From the NCBI GenBank assembly GCA_016868355.1, contig VGHB01000007.1, positions 62,001-126,000 on the forward strand: 64,000 nucleotides of DNA, written 5' to 3'. Both the position numbers and the translations under genes were made by a program. The notes under the pieces were generated by a model. That model ran no database searches, was not told the DNA's origin, and saw only the letters and a program-made list of their open reading frames with translations. How positions within the stretch are numbered: position 1 is the stretch's first letter; every line of letters starts with the position of its first letter. The stretch is from Betaproteobacteria bacterium. GTDB lineage: Bacteria > Pseudomonadota > Gammaproteobacteria > Burkholderiales > Burkholderiaceae_C. This document shows positions 26,101 through 35,734 of this stretch, in pieces.

Positions 26101-26771
26101 GCAAATACGCTGCGGATGCGTTCGCTGCGGATCGGCCCCGGCAAGATCATGTTCACGCGTATGCCACGCTCGCCGAGTTCTTCGGCAACCTTTCTCGACA
26201 GCGCGTTCAGCGCCGCCTTGGGCACGACATAGGCGGTGCGTCCATAGTAGTGGGTACGGCTGAAGATCGTCGACACATTGATGACACTCGCTCCGGGCTG
26301 TAAGTGTTGGGCGGCGGCGCGCAGCAGGTTCCAAGACACTCCAAGGATGTTGCGCGTAGCCTGTGCCAGCGTCTCGGTGTCGAGGCTGCCTTCGGCACGC
26401 TGCGCGTCCAGTTCCTCGGGGGTCAGCGGCACCTTCTCGATCGGCTGCCGTGGTCCGGCTGAACCGGCGTTGTTGACCAGGATGTCGATACGGCCATGCT
26501 TGTCGATGACGGCGGCCACGCCTGCACGGATACTGTCGGCGTCGGCTCCGTCCATCACCACCGTGTCGGCCTGCGCCGGCGCGGCGGCAGTGTCCTTCAG
26601 CGCGGCGTCGCGTGCCTCCTTCAGGCGCTGGGCCGTGCGGCCCGACAACACAACGGTTGCCCCCTGCCGCAGGAAATGGCGGACGATTTCGCTGCCCAAG
26701 TTGCCGGCAGCGCCAGTGACCAGCGCCACCTTGCCAGCGAGGCGTCCTTGCGGTGCGACGGTATTGCCCAT
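23106..26771 (-). CDS. mcr: malonyl-CoA reductase, bifunctional
   Basis: 1221 aa, the size of the Chloroflexus enzyme. It reduces malonyl-CoA by two NADPH-dependent steps, via malonate semialdehyde, to 3-hydroxypropionate. It consists of two SDR-type halves. The N-terminal half has TGAAGNLGSE (~19-28), NNAGSAG and AYVVPKAAL (YxxxK type); the C-terminal half has ITGGSAGIGGG, NNAGMSG and DYAVSKSGQR. In Chloroflexus the C-terminal half makes the semialdehyde and the N-terminal half reduces it. Conserved stretches such as VSSYFGGEK, APGPVEGERLKGTG and the terminal RIYRGMAITV leave little doubt. ATG 26771 has GGGAGA upstream. Last gene of the operon, 34 bp after pcs. Confidence 0.95.
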   Translation of the reverse strand: MGNTVAPQGRLAGKVALVTGAAGNLGSEIVRHFLRQGATVVLSGRTAQRLKEARDAALKDTAAAPAQADTVVMDGADADSIRAGVAAVIDKHGRIDILVNNAGSAGPRQPIEKVPLTPEELDAQRAEGSLDTETLAQATRNILGVSWNLLRAAAQHLQPGASVINVSTIFSRTHYYGRTAYVVPKAALNALSRKVAEELGERGIRVNMILPGPIRSERIRSVFATMDKLKGADPGATANEFFGLMTLARPFDGLPQRDFPAPEDIASTCVFLGSDESAAFSAHEFEVTHGMKVPAESRSTWMNRPTLRTVDANGQTVLIAAGEQVDDALGIAKLQLDVGAHVILGLARETDCTEARERLAGLPLAERIDVRLFDRTEPATMDAALASDLHGPITGAIVLPAYAADRFQGPLAAASDEDMEAFVDEELGGAISVARKLSRYWRGRDDLIGEPRFVFVTNGSDGGANSWANLLRAAVEELIRVWRDESEVDVRLGRRRFHEWGNQLVRYENAETENLPFSAGHIARLLFKEQRIRQINLYLPTSIAEASGAKRATVGFTENLAGLHIGKVALITGGSAGIGGGVARLLALGGARVMITARRRSELETMRRRIVSELEDIGYSGAERRVQILPDTDVGELATLRPAVHATLAAFGRIDYLINNAGMSGAEQMAVDMPVAAWTRTLDANLVSNYLLMHEVLPLMKKQGSGYVLNVSSYFGGEKYLAVAYPNRSDYAVSKSGQRAIVETMARFLGPKVQINAIAPGPVEGERLKGTGSRPGLFERRGRLILENKRLNAVHAAVIKGLRRGLRVEMLLERLASNDVPALAMDSDAPSELRKLAIACHAERADDCAWGAFLLSETIAAQLVARLRLGGVFLDSPDWGARQDGGWLKREPPDDLPFVPPAAVREEAKKVRNGVLSLLHLGKMPTETEVALATVYFLADRAVSGETFMPSGGLSLERSITERELFGSAKRERLDMMRGRTVWLVGEYLVEYLAEAARQLVTECQVGRVVLISRTAAGADAICSALRGVPAELLHTVITGDDLETGFDQALARHGYPATIVNTPFVPLPDKLFPPAGAPDAPTLTPEEFRQMVQDNLTHHFRVARKASLIDGTQLVLVSPDVPVGGDSSGAGFALANFVKTTLHAFTATLAVENERLVHDVPVNQINLTRRARSEEPRNQAEHLEEVKRFGRAVLLAGAPLPDAEDSRYRARIYRGMAITV

Positions 26772-26805
26772 TGAATTCTCCCGTTGCAGTGTGATGGCGT
26801 AGCGT

Positions 26806-29800
26806 TCAGGCCCGCGCGCCGGCAGCCCAGGCCTCAAACAGCGCATCGCGGCTGCGCAGCCCGGAGGCCGGCAATGCGTGGTTCACGACGTAGTTCGCGC
26901 CCTGATGGCGGTTGTCCCACATGGCCTGGTGGGCAGAGGGCAGCTCGCGCCAGGGCACTACGGTCGGCTCGGTTACCTCCAGCAGTCCCGCCGAAACCAT
27001 ATCGTTCATCCGTGTCACCTCATAGGCGTTACAAAGATGTGTGCCGAGGATTGATGCGCTGGGCATCAGGATCCGGCGCTGCCGCGTCCACACCTGCGGC
27101 GCGTAGAAGGCATAACGCCGCCCAGCCATGTCCTCGCAGTAGGCGACGCGGCCAGTGAAGGGCTTGACCAGCGAGGTGCTGACACCCAGTGCATCGTGTC
27201 CGGCGCGCTCTAGGATGAGATCCGGAGCGCCGCGCGGATTGTCGGGGCTGCGCAGCAGCGCGCCGACAGCATTACCGAAGGGCTTAAGCGTGCGGTCCTG
27301 GAAGTCGCGTACGCCAGCACGGAAGGTCTCGATATCACGCTTGGCGTCGGCAAGGCGCGGCATCGTCGCCGGCCAGTCGAACTGCTGACCATAGCGGCGC
27401 CGCAGGTCCTCGATCGACACCACGCCGGCCACTGCGTCCTCGAAGCCGAGCGACTGCACGAACTCGCGCTGGGCATCGGTGCACGTGGCTACCACGGTGC
27501 GGGCACCGACCGCGCGTACGGCCTCGATCATCTCCAGGCCCGCGGCGTCCATCAACGCGTCGCTGGCCACGCCGTAGTACAGCAGCACCGCCTCGCCCGG
27601 CCGCGCGCCGGCGCGCTGCAGCATCGCCTCTGGCGACGCTGCGCCCGGCTTGCCGACGAAGGTCAGGTGGTAGCCCGATGACGCGCCGTAAAATGCGAGC
27701 GCTCCGCCTTCGGCAAGCAGTTGGAAGGAGCGCGGGAACGCGGTTTCGCCAGCGTGCGACACAACGTAATCGGCCAGCCGACCGCCGTTTTGGCGGCGGA
27801 ACTCATCCAGCAAAGGCTCGCCGGCGGCAGCCCAGCCTGCCGGGTCGTGCTCGGGCACTGGTATGTACAGACCGCCGAAGCGCGACTCGCTGCGATCAAG
27901 TGCGCCGACCGCACCCTGAGTCAGCACAAAGGCTGCCCGCGCAGCACTGGAGACGCCGCCGGTAACCGCGCAGCCACTCTTCGTCGCTGCCTTCAGAGCT
28001 TCGAGGCCAGTACCGGTGGCGGCGCCCTCAACGAACATCGCGCGTCCAGGCGCGATTTTAAGCGTCGTGAACAGTGCGCGCGCAATGGTGCCGAGGTTAA
28101 GGATATACGAGCCCGCCTGCTCCAGTGTCAGGTCCTGTGGCAGCGGGTGAAGCTGCGGCGACTGCGTGATCAGGAATTGCGCGTGGCTGCCAGTGCGTGT
28201 CTCGTAGCCCTGGATCGAGAATCCGGCGTACATCGGGTCGCGGGCGGCCAGCGGGCTCAGCAGCTCGGACTGGCCAGAGTACACGGCGACCAGGTCGCCC
28301 ACTTTGAGCCGGCCCTCGCGGCGCGCCTCGCTTCCGAGTGCGGCGACAAGCGCCACGCCGCCCGAGCCGGTCACCTGTACGTCCTCTTCATGGTTGTCGA
28401 AGGGCGACACCGGAATACCGGTGAGCGCCCAAAGGTCGTTGAAGTTCACCTCAGAGGCGAGCACGTAGACCAGAGCCTCGCTTGGCTCCGGCGCCTCGAC
28501 CGGCACGATCAACTCGACCTCGCTTCGCGCTGGCGCGCCGAAACGCGGCTCGCCGGTGGCCGGGTCGCGCGGCACACCGAACGCGAACTGCCACTGCGGC
28601 AGCGGCGTCACGCCGGGGTAGAACGGCGCGCCGCGTGGCAGCAGAGCGCCCTTGGCGAGCTGTGCGTCGGCCCAGTCGCCGAGTTCGGCGGCGATGCGCA
28701 CGCCGTCGCGCCTGATCGGCAGCGCCGGACTTTTCTTGTCCATGAACTGCGCGATCCCCGTCTTTCCTCCCTCAGGGTCGACGATTGCCTGGGCGAATAG
28801 CTCGGCTTCGGTCGTGAGCCCAGCCTCCAGCCCCTGCGTCCAGCCGGTGCGAATTGCCTGCAGCGCGCGGTCCCGTGCGCCGGCGCGGCCGGCCCACTGG
28901 AGTTGTGCGTGGATGCGCTGCAGATGCGGGTCAGCAAGTGCGGCATCGAGCGACAGCGTCGACGGTTGGTTCCACGTCGCGAGGCTGGCGTGACGCTCGT
29001 GTAGCGCGCGACCAAGCGGGCTATCCTTACCCCCGGACAGGAACTCCCTCACGCGGGCGTGTGCCGCCGAAAGCGCGTCGTCGGCCGGGCTGGCGAGCTC
29101 GTCAACCACGCCGAGCGCCAGCGCCTCGCGTCCCGAGGCGCTGCGCCCGCCAAGGATCAACTCGAGCGCATCGCGCAGACCGTCGGCACCGCGCCGGCCA
29201 GCCAGCAGACGCGGCAGCCGCTGGGTTCCGCCGTAGCCGGGCAGCAAGCGCAGCCGGATCTCAGGTTGGCCGAAGCGCGCGCCAGGCTCGGCCACCCGCC
29301 AGTGGCAGGCTAGAGCGAACTCCATGCCACCACCCAGAGCTACGCCTTGTATCGCAGCGATGCACGGTTTGTTCATGCGTTCGATCTTGCGAAACGCCAG
29401 ATGTGCGTTGTTTGGCAGCGCGCGCGCCTCCTCGACGCTGTGAATGTCCTCCAGCATCTGGCGGATGTCGGCGCCAGCGACGAAGCTGGCTGTGCCCTGG
29501 CCGGTGAACACGACCGCCGCGACGTCGTCGCGCCGCGCGAGATGCTCGACCACGACCGTCAGCTCGTCGAGTGCGCGCTCATTCAGCGCATTTACTGGCG
29601 GGTTGGTCACCGTCACGGTGGCGACGCGCCGATCTTCCACCCCGTTGTACTGCACCGTGAAGTAGCGGTAGCGCTCGAACATCTGCTGCTCGTCGGCGAG
29701 CTGCTGGCGGCGCTTCCAATCCTCGATCACGCGCCGCAGCTCAGCGATCGATTCCGGATTCTTTAGCGTCGACGCATCGCCGACGTCCTGGTCCTCGACG

Positions 29801-32301
29801 AGAGCACGCACCATTCGGCGCATGTACTTGCCACTGCGCGTCTCGGGAAACTGGGTTACCTCGATAAAGTCGCTCGGCACCGCGACGGCCCCCTTTTCCG
29901 AGCGCACCAGGTCTGTAAGGCGGCGCTTATCATCTTGCGTCAGCCGGCGGCCGGCTGCGGGCTTCACAAAGGCGAGCGGCGTCAGACCCTTCTCGCGGTG
30001 CGGCGCACCGACGACGATGACGTTGCCGACCGGGCTGTCCGGGTCTAGGCTCTTGTGGCGCAGGATCGCACCCTCAATCTCCTCGGTGCCCATACGGTGG
30101 CCGCTGACGTTAATCACGTCGTCGCTGCGGCCGTGCAGGCTGAAGCTGCCATCGGCATAGCGCACGGCAAAGTCGCCCTGCGTGTAGGCCCAGGTGCCCC
30201 GCCAGCGAGCCCAATAGGTCGAGACCCAACGTTGTGCATCGCCGCGCCAGTCGGGCGCGATGCGCGGGCCGTCGACATTCGCCTGGACGCGGAACTTGTC
30301 CGGGTCGCCCCAGACGGTGCGAGCAAGATAGGGGTAGGGTGCGGCGATGACGATCTCACCCTTCTCCTCCGTCTCTGCCTTGCGCCAGCTCACGCCGCCT
30401 CGGGTGGGGTCGCGCGGGCATGCTGTTGCTGCGACACCTTCAGCCGACGCGTCCTCGATCCACACGTCACCATCAATCCACGGCAGCGGGTAGGTGTGGG
30501 CGTCGGCACGCAGCGGGAAGTCGGCATTGCCGTAGAAATGCGTCCAGACCATGCCGCCGTGCTCGGTGGCCCAGTAGCTGTTGATGTACTGCGGTGTCAT
30601 CAGCTCCATGCCGAACTGCTGCACCGCTGGGCTGGTGGGCTCAGCGCAGAAGGTGGCCACGCGCAACGTGCTCAGGTCGTACTGCTGTACGTCGCGTGCA
30701 TTTTGCGGATCGGCCATGATCGTCTTCAAGAACGTGACACCCGCTTTGAAGATGCGTACCCGGTAACGCTCGATCATCGACGCATAGCGCCCCGCATGCG
30801 GGAAAGTCGGTGCGCCCTCTCCGAGGATGCCGGTGCAGCGTGTGGTCATCGTCGCGCTGAGCATGTAGCTCTGGCCAGTGATCCAGCCCGGGTCAGCGAC
30901 GACATAGACCACATCGCCGGGCCGCGCGTCGAAGGCAATCTTCATCGTGTGTGCGACGCCCGCCGTGTAGCCGCCGTGGACATGAACAACGCCCTTGGGC
31001 TTACCGGTCGAACCTGAGGTGTAGATGAAGAACAGCGGAAACTCTGCGTCGACCGCGAGCGGCGGGCAGGCGGCCCACACCGCGCGCACGAAGTCGGCGT
31101 CCGGCAAGGCCAGCAAAGCCGCCTCATCTGCCACGGCAAAGCCAGCACGGCGCGCAGCGTCTAGCAGCACCGCCGCGGCGGCGTCTGTCAGTTCGTGGCT
31201 CCATCGGTCACGCTCGGCGCGCCAAACCAGATCGGCCTGCGCCGTGTGGCGCACGACGACCACCGCCTCGACGCGCGGCGGCGTCTTCACCAGAGCCTCG
31301 GCGACCTCCGTGCGCACGCGAGCGGCCTCTGCGGCGTTGAGCCGCCCGCCTCGGCCGAGTTCGCGCAGCGCGCGGCCCACACCGCGCATGGCATCGCTGC
31401 GCTGCACCGTAACCTCGCCGGCCAGGGTCTCGTCCACAGTGGCCAGCACCTGTGTTGAATCGGCCTTCGCCAGGCCGAGGGTCGCCAGTCGCTTCTCGAT
31501 CGTCGCGCGGATCGTGCCGACCGGCACGTAGTCGTCGAGTGCCGGATCGGTGTAGGTGGTCTTGAAGGGGACGATCTGCGCGTTGCGAAAACCACCGTCG
31601 GCGGTGACGACGATGCGCGCTCCGGCGTCGTGGATGCGGTCAGACAGCGTCTTATCCGAGAAGCCGCCGAACACCGGTGTGTAGACCACACCAATGCGCT
31701 TCGCACCCTCGGTCCAATAAAGCTGTGCCGGGATATTCGGCAAGTTCAACGCGATACGGTCGCCCGCGGACAGGCCCATGGCCTTCAGCGCCAGGGCGCA
31801 TTTCACCGATTCGAGCAACAGCGTCTTGCGAGAGATCGGGTGGGCGTCCACCGGCGCGCCGCGACCGCCGTCCTGCGACATGTCCCACCGATCGCCCTCG
31901 AAGAAGAACGCAATTTCGTTGCCGAAGCCGGCGAGCACGTGGCGGTCGACCTCGTTGAAGCACGCGTTCGTGCGGCCGCCGCTGAACCAGCGCCAGTGGG
32001 GAGCATCGTCGCCGTCGAAGGCGCGCTGCCAGGGTTCGAAGGACTCACCGCGTGCCGACTCGACCGGCGCCGCACTGCGTGCATTCCATCCGGTCCAGCG
32101 GCCGGCCGCATCATCCCAGGCCAGCCAGGCCTCCTCGGCCGGCACGTACCAGTGGATCTGCCGCTTGGCGATCGCACCGTGGAAGGCGCCAGGGTCGCGC
32201 AGGGCGGCGGCACGCTGGCGTAGCCATTCGGCGCGGTCGCGCACTGGGTTTACCTGTGCAACGGGCACGGGCATGGCAGGCAACATTGTCGAGTCAGACA
32301 T
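26806..32301 (-). CDS. pcs: propionyl-CoA synthase, trifunctional
   Basis: 1831 aa, a fusion with three domains matching Chloroflexus propionyl-CoA synthase. An AMP-forming acyl-CoA synthetase (YTSGSTGKPKG near 427-437; YTQGDFAVRYADGS) activates 3-hydroxypropionate. An enoyl-CoA hydratase/isomerase domain (FVAGADIRQML; QGVALGGGMEFALA around 900-1040) dehydrates 3-hydroxypropionyl-CoA. A zinc-type ADH/crotonase-reductase-like domain (~1250-1831, VEGAATGTGLEALKAA) reduces acryloyl-CoA to propionyl-CoA with NADPH. Fusion confines reactive acryloyl-CoA. The ATG is preceded by GAGGGG and lies 13 bp after mch. Confidence 0.96.
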   Translation of the reverse strand: MSDSTMLPAMPVPVAQVNPVRDRAEWLRQRAAALRDPGAFHGAIAKRQIHWYVPAEEAWLAWDDAAGRWTGWNARSAAPVESARGESFEPWQRAFDGDDAPHWRWFSGGRTNACFNEVDRHVLAGFGNEIAFFFEGDRWDMSQDGGRGAPVDAHPISRKTLLLESVKCALALKAMGLSAGDRIALNLPNIPAQLYWTEGAKRIGVVYTPVFGGFSDKTLSDRIHDAGARIVVTADGGFRNAQIVPFKTTYTDPALDDYVPVGTIRATIEKRLATLGLAKADSTQVLATVDETLAGEVTVQRSDAMRGVGRALRELGRGGRLNAAEAARVRTEVAEALVKTPPRVEAVVVVRHTAQADLVWRAERDRWSHELTDAAAAVLLDAARRAGFAVADEAALLALPDADFVRAVWAACPPLAVDAEFPLFFIYTSGSTGKPKGVVHVHGGYTAGVAHTMKIAFDARPGDVVYVVADPGWITGQSYMLSATMTTRCTGILGEGAPTFPHAGRYASMIERYRVRIFKAGVTFLKTIMADPQNARDVQQYDLSTLRVATFCAEPTSPAVQQFGMELMTPQYINSYWATEHGGMVWTHFYGNADFPLRADAHTYPLPWIDGDVWIEDASAEGVAATACPRDPTRGGVSWRKAETEEKGEIVIAAPYPYLARTVWGDPDKFRVQANVDGPRIAPDWRGDAQRWVSTYWARWRGTWAYTQGDFAVRYADGSFSLHGRSDDVINVSGHRMGTEEIEGAILRHKSLDPDSPVGNVIVVGAPHREKGLTPLAFVKPAAGRRLTQDDKRRLTDLVRSEKGAVAVPSDFIEVTQFPETRSGKYMRRMVRALVEDQDVGDASTLKNPESIAELRRVIEDWKRRQQLADEQQMFERYRYFTVQYNGVEDRRVATVTVTNPPVNALNERALDELTVVVEHLARRDDVAAVVFTGQGTASFVAGADIRQMLEDIHSVEEARALPNNAHLAFRKIERMNKPCIAAIQGVALGGGMEFALACHWRVAEPGARFGQPEIRLRLLPGYGGTQRLPRLLAGRRGADGLRDALELILGGRSASGREALALGVVDELASPADDALSAAHARVREFLSGGKDSPLGRALHERHASLATWNQPSTLSLDAALADPHLQRIHAQLQWAGRAGARDRALQAIRTGWTQGLEAGLTTEAELFAQAIVDPEGGKTGIAQFMDKKSPALPIRRDGVRIAAELGDWADAQLAKGALLPRGAPFYPGVTPLPQWQFAFGVPRDPATGEPRFGAPARSEVELIVPVEAPEPSEALVYVLASEVNFNDLWALTGIPVSPFDNHEEDVQVTGSGGVALVAALGSEARREGRLKVGDLVAVYSGQSELLSPLAARDPMYAGFSIQGYETRTGSHAQFLITQSPQLHPLPQDLTLEQAGSYILNLGTIARALFTTLKIAPGRAMFVEGAATGTGLEALKAATKSGCAVTGGVSSAARAAFVLTQGAVGALDRSESRFGGLYIPVPEHDPAGWAAAGEPLLDEFRRQNGGRLADYVVSHAGETAFPRSFQLLAEGGALAFYGASSGYHLTFVGKPGAASPEAMLQRAGARPGEAVLLYYGVASDALMDAAGLEMIEAVRAVGARTVVATCTDAQREFVQSLGFEDAVAGVVSIEDLRRRYGQQFDWPATMPRLADAKRDIETFRAGVRDFQDRTLKPFGNAVGALLRSPDNPRGAPDLILERAGHDALGVSTSLVKPFTGRVAYCEDMAGRRYAFYAPQVWTRQRRILMPSASILGTHLCNAYEVTRMNDMVSAGLLEVTEPTVVPWRELPSAHQAMWDNRHQGANYVVNHALPASGLRSRDALFEAWAAGARA

Positions 32302-32314
32302 CGGGAGGCCCCTC

Positions 32315-33373
32315 TCAGATACGGCGCGGCATTAGCACGGAGTAGTCGAGATCGAGCACGACGGCCGGGTCGGCCGGCGCCGATGCGTCGTGGCCCGGGA
32401 AGTCGGCGCAGGCTCGATCCTTGGTCGCCACGGTGCGCAGCCGCAGGGCCCCGATGTCGCCGCGGCCGGGCAGCGGGTCCTTCGCAAGCACCTCGCTCCA
32501 AGCGTAGACGGTGTCACCGCCGAAGCAAGGCGCAGTGTGCCGGCCCCCGTGGATCGCAGCGACGAGCAGCGCATTTGCGAGGCCGTTGAAGGACAGCGCC
32601 CGTGCCAGGCTAATCACATGCCCGCCGTAGACGATGCGCTTGCCGAAACGGCCCTCGCGCTCAACATGCTGGTTGAAGTGGACCTTGGCAGTGTTTTGGT
32701 ACAGGCGGGTCGCAAGCATGTGCTCGGCGTCCTCGATCGTCATCCCGTCGACATGGTCGATGCGCTCGCCAACGGCATAGTCATCCCACAGGAACTCGCT
32801 GCCGGCGCGCGTGGCTTGGTAGCGGTCGCGGGTGAGCGTCAACGGACAGAGCATTTCAGCCACCGGCACCGATGTCGGAAGCTCGGGCACCACAGTCTCG
32901 GGGTTGGGCGCGTTGACGTCGCGCTTTCGCACCATCACCCAGCGGCAGTAGTCGAGTACCGTCTCGCCGCGCTGGTTCAGCCCAGTCGAATTCACATAGA
33001 CGACGCCCGTTTTGCCGTCCTTGTTAGGCTTCAGGCCGATCACCTTCGAGTCGGCGGTGATCGTGTCGCCCGGGAACACTGGGACGCCGAAGCGACCGCC
33101 GGCGTAGCCGAGGTTGGCGATCGCGTTCAGCGAAACGTCGGCCACGGTGCGACCGAACACCATGTGGAAGGCAAGCATCGAATCCACCGGCGCGCGTGGA
33201 AGGCCAAGAGACTGCGCAAAGGGGTCGGACGAGTGGATCGCAAAGCGCGGTCCGAACAGGGCGGTGTAGACCGCGACGTCGCCCTCAGTGATCGTGCGCG
33301 GAGGCGCGTGCACCAGCGTCTGACCAGTGCGGAAGTCCTCGAAGAAGTTGCCAGGGCGGGTTTTCGTCGTCAT
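32315..33373 (-). CDS. mch: mesaconyl-C1-CoA hydratase (beta-methylmalyl-CoA dehydratase)
   Basis: 352 aa double hot-dog MaoC-family hydratase that interconverts erythro-beta-methylmalyl-CoA and mesaconyl-C1-CoA in the glyoxylate-assimilation loop of the 3-hydroxypropionate bi-cycle. Recognisable conserved runs are NPGNFFEDFR-type start (PGNFFEDFRTGQT), ITEGDVAVYTALFG, SLNAIANLGYAGGRFG, and the active-site half NTAKVHFNQHVEREGRFGKR. Full length, between mcl (11 bp) and pcs (13 bp), all on the same strand. Confidence 0.95.
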   Translation of the reverse strand: MTTKTRPGNFFEDFRTGQTLVHAPPRTITEGDVAVYTALFGPRFAIHSSDPFAQSLGLPRAPVDSMLAFHMVFGRTVADVSLNAIANLGYAGGRFGVPVFPGDTITADSKVIGLKPNKDGKTGVVYVNSTGLNQRGETVLDYCRWVMVRKRDVNAPNPETVVPELPTSVPVAEMLCPLTLTRDRYQATRAGSEFLWDDYAVGERIDHVDGMTIEDAEHMLATRLYQNTAKVHFNQHVEREGRFGKRIVYGGHVISLARALSFNGLANALLVAAIHGGRHTAPCFGGDTVYAWSEVLAKDPLPGRGDIGALRLRTVATKDRACADFPGHDASAPADPAVVLDLDYSVLMPRRI

Positions 33374-33384
33374 GCACGCCGCCT

Positions 33385-34428
33385 CTACAGGCCGTACGCC
33401 GCAGCCAGCGCCGGGTCTTTCTTGGCCACCAGCTTCGCGAGGTCGACGATTACCTTTGCCTGTTTCCAGGTGGCGTCGTCCTGCATCTTGCCGTCAATCA
33501 TTGCAACGCCCGTGCCGTCGGGCATCGCGTCGAGGATGCGCCGGGCGAACAGTACCTCCTTCACATCAGGGCTGAACACGCGCTTAGCGATGGCGATCTG
33601 GTTCGGCGCCAGCGACCAGGCGCCGGTGCACCCCATGATGAAGGCGTTGCGGAACTGTGCCTCGCAGCCGGCTTCGTCCTTCAGGTCACCGAAGGGGCCA
33701 TAGAAGGCGCGCAATCCGCTGGCGGCGCAGGCATCGACCATCTTCGCAAGTGTGTAGTGCCACAGGTCCTGCTGGGCGAAAGCGCGCGCCGGCTCGCCTT
33801 CCACCGGGTCGGCCAGGACCCCGTAGAAGGGGTGGCCGCCGCCGACGCGCGTGGTCTTCATGCCGCGCGAGGCGGCCAGGTCCGCCGGGCCGAGGCTGAA
33901 GCCATGCATGCGCGGGCTCGCAGTGGCGATCTGCTCGACGTTCTTCACCCCTTCAGCAGTCTCGAGCAGCGCGTGGATCAGGATCGGCTTCTTGATGCCG
34001 TTACGCGCCTCGAGTTGGGCGAGGTACTGGTCGACAAAGTGGATGTCCCAGGGCCCCTCGACCTTGGGGATCATCACCGCGTCGAGGCGGTCGCCGCAGC
34101 CGGCGACAATCTCTGAAAGGTCGTCCAGGATCCACGGGCTGTTCAGGCAATTCACGCGCACCCAGAGCGCCACATCGCCCAGGCCGCCAGCGCGTACTCC
34201 TTCGATGAAGCCCCGCCGCGCCGCCTGCTTTGCGTCCACGGGGATCGCGTCCTCAAGGTTGCCGCACAGCACATCGACCTGTTGTGCCGTGTCGGGCATG
34301 CGCGCGCGGATCTTATCGATGTGCGGCGGGAAGAAGTGCACCACGCGCTCGGGGCGCACCGGCAGTTCGCGAAAGGGAGCCGGTGCGCCGATGGCCAGCG
34401 GCTTGTAGAAATGATTCGGAAGCTTCAT
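33385..34428 (-). CDS. mcl: (S)-malyl-CoA / beta-methylmalyl-CoA / (S)-citramalyl-CoA lyase
   Basis: 347 aa CitE/HpcH-family lyase. In the bi-cycle it splits malyl-CoA into acetyl-CoA and glyoxylate, condenses glyoxylate with propionyl-CoA, and cleaves citramalyl-CoA to acetyl-CoA and pyruvate. Conserved: [49 protein letters not shown] (metal-binding Glu), [16 protein letters not shown] (metal-binding Asp) and [15 protein letters not shown] 34428 gives the normal [14 protein letters not shown] start; a TTG at 34443 is a weaker alternative. Only 24 bp from mct. Confidence 0.96.
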   Translation of the reverse strand: MKLPNHFYKPLAIGAPAPFRELPVRPERVVHFFPPHIDKIRARMPDTAQQVDVLCGNLEDAIPVDAKQAARRGFIEGVRAGGLGDVALWVRVNCLNSPWILDDLSEIVAGCGDRLDAVMIPKVEGPWDIHFVDQYLAQLEARNGIKKPILIHALLETAEGVKNVEQIATASPRMHGFSLGPADLAASRGMKTTRVGGGHPFYGVLADPVEGEPARAFAQQDLWHYTLAKMVDACAASGLRAFYGPFGDLKDEAGCEAQFRNAFIMGCTGAWSLAPNQIAIAKRVFSPDVKEVLFARRILDAMPDGTGVAMIDGKMQDDATWKQAKVIVDLAKLVAKKDPALAAAYGL

Positions 34429-34452
34429 GGAGCGGGTTGGCAAGGTGGGGAA

Positions 34453-35676
34453 TCAATCGTGCGGGCCGGCGACCACGCCGGCGTCATGCAGCGCGCCGAC
34501 CTCGTGCGACGGCAGCCTGAGCAGCTCGAGCAGAATCTCATCGGTGTGCTCGCCGAGCCTCGGCGCCCGCTGCGCCGGCAGCCGACCGCCTCGGCCGAAG
34601 CCTATCGGCACCGTCGGCGCCAGGTGAGCGCCGACGCCCGGCTGGTCGAGCGCCGTGAACAGCGGATTGTCGGTCGATAGGTCGGCGTCCTCGGCGAGTG
34701 CCTGCACCACGCTGCGGTACGGGCCCCAGGTGACGCGATGGGCGTCCAAGGCCGCGCGCACTTCAGCGAGCGTGCGTTCGGCGAACCAGGGCGCCAACGC
34801 CTCAGCGAGTGCGTCGCGCGCGAAGAAACGATGCCCTTCTTGCGCAAAATCGAGCCCAGTTCGCGCTGCAATCGCAGCCACCGCCTCGGCGCTGCCAGTG
34901 GCCTTGACCAGCGTGCTCCACTGCATGTCGGTCAGCCCGACGACCATCGCGCGGCGACCGTCTTTGGTCTCGAAGTCGCAGCCGAAGGCGCCGTACAGGT
35001 GATTGCCGCAGCGCGGCCGCTCAAATCCGTTGACCTGTGCCTCCGCGATCATGCCCAGGTGGCCGAGCATCGCAAGGCCCACGTCCTTCAGCGCCAGATG
35101 CACGAGTTGGCCCTCGCCGCAGCGGTCGCGATGGCGCAGCGCAGCCAGCAGCGCAATCACAATCTGGTGACCCGCGATTGCATCCCAAGCGGGGAAGACG
35201 TGGTTGGTCGGCTCGTCACAATTGTCTGGGCCAGTCAGCACGGGAAAGCCGATCTGCGGGTTGACGGTGTAATCGACCTCCGAACCACCGTCGCGTCGGC
35301 CGGTCAGGTTGATCATGATCACGTCGGCACGCTTGGCCGCGAGCCGGTCGTAGGCGAGCCAGCCGCGAGCTGGGAAGTTGGTGCTGAAGAGGCCTGCGTC
35401 CTTACCCGGCGCGGTGATCAGCGCGGTGAGCAACTCCTGCCCGCGTTCCTGGCGTATGTCGACCGCAATTGAGCGCTTCCCCTTGTTCAGCCCGGCCCAG
35501 AACAGCGACACGCCGTCCTCGGTGACCGGCCAGCGGGCATGGTCAAGCCCGCCACCGATCGGGTCGAAGCGGATCACGTCGGCACCAAGCTGCGCGAGCG
35601 TCATGCCGCCAAGCGGCGCAGCGACGAAGGCCGAGCCCTCGACGACGCGCAGGCCACGTAGGATACCGTCGCTCAT
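34453..35676 (-). CDS. mct: mesaconyl-CoA C1:C4 CoA-transferase
   Basis: 407 aa class III (formyl-CoA type) CoA-transferase that moves CoA intramolecularly from the C1 to the C4 carboxyl of mesaconate. Diagnostic runs of the Chloroflexus enzyme are present: GLRVVEGSAFVAAPLGGMT, ADVIRFDPIGGGLDHARWP, and NHVFPAWDAIAGHQ, which carries the catalytic Asp in PAWD. It ends in the usual GIVAGP-like tail. ATG 35676 has AAAGGGG just upstream; a 90-codon in-frame extension overlaps smtB and was rejected. Confidence 0.94.
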   Translation of the reverse strand: MSDGILRGLRVVEGSAFVAAPLGGMTLAQLGADVIRFDPIGGGLDHARWPVTEDGVSLFWAGLNKGKRSIAVDIRQERGQELLTALITAPGKDAGLFSTNFPARGWLAYDRLAAKRADVIMINLTGRRDGGSEVDYTVNPQIGFPVLTGPDNCDEPTNHVFPAWDAIAGHQIVIALLAALRHRDRCGEGQLVHLALKDVGLAMLGHLGMIAEAQVNGFERPRCGNHLYGAFGCDFETKDGRRAMVVGLTDMQWSTLVKATGSAEAVAAIAARTGLDFAQEGHRFFARDALAEALAPWFAERTLAEVRAALDAHRVTWGPYRSVVQALAEDADLSTDNPLFTALDQPGVGAHLAPTVPIGFGRGGRLPAQRAPRLGEHTDEILLELLRLPSHEVGALHDAGVVAGPHD

Positions 35677-35734
35677 TGGGGGCCCCTTTGCCCGGGGCGC
35701 ACCTGAAAGCGCAGCTGAGCGCAGCGGGGGGTGT

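Noticed and set aside
23106-26771. Polyketide synthase or two separate SDR genes
   Set aside because: The single uninterrupted 1221-codon frame and conserved segments along its whole length fit malonyl-CoA reductase; there is no carrier-protein or ketosynthase motif.
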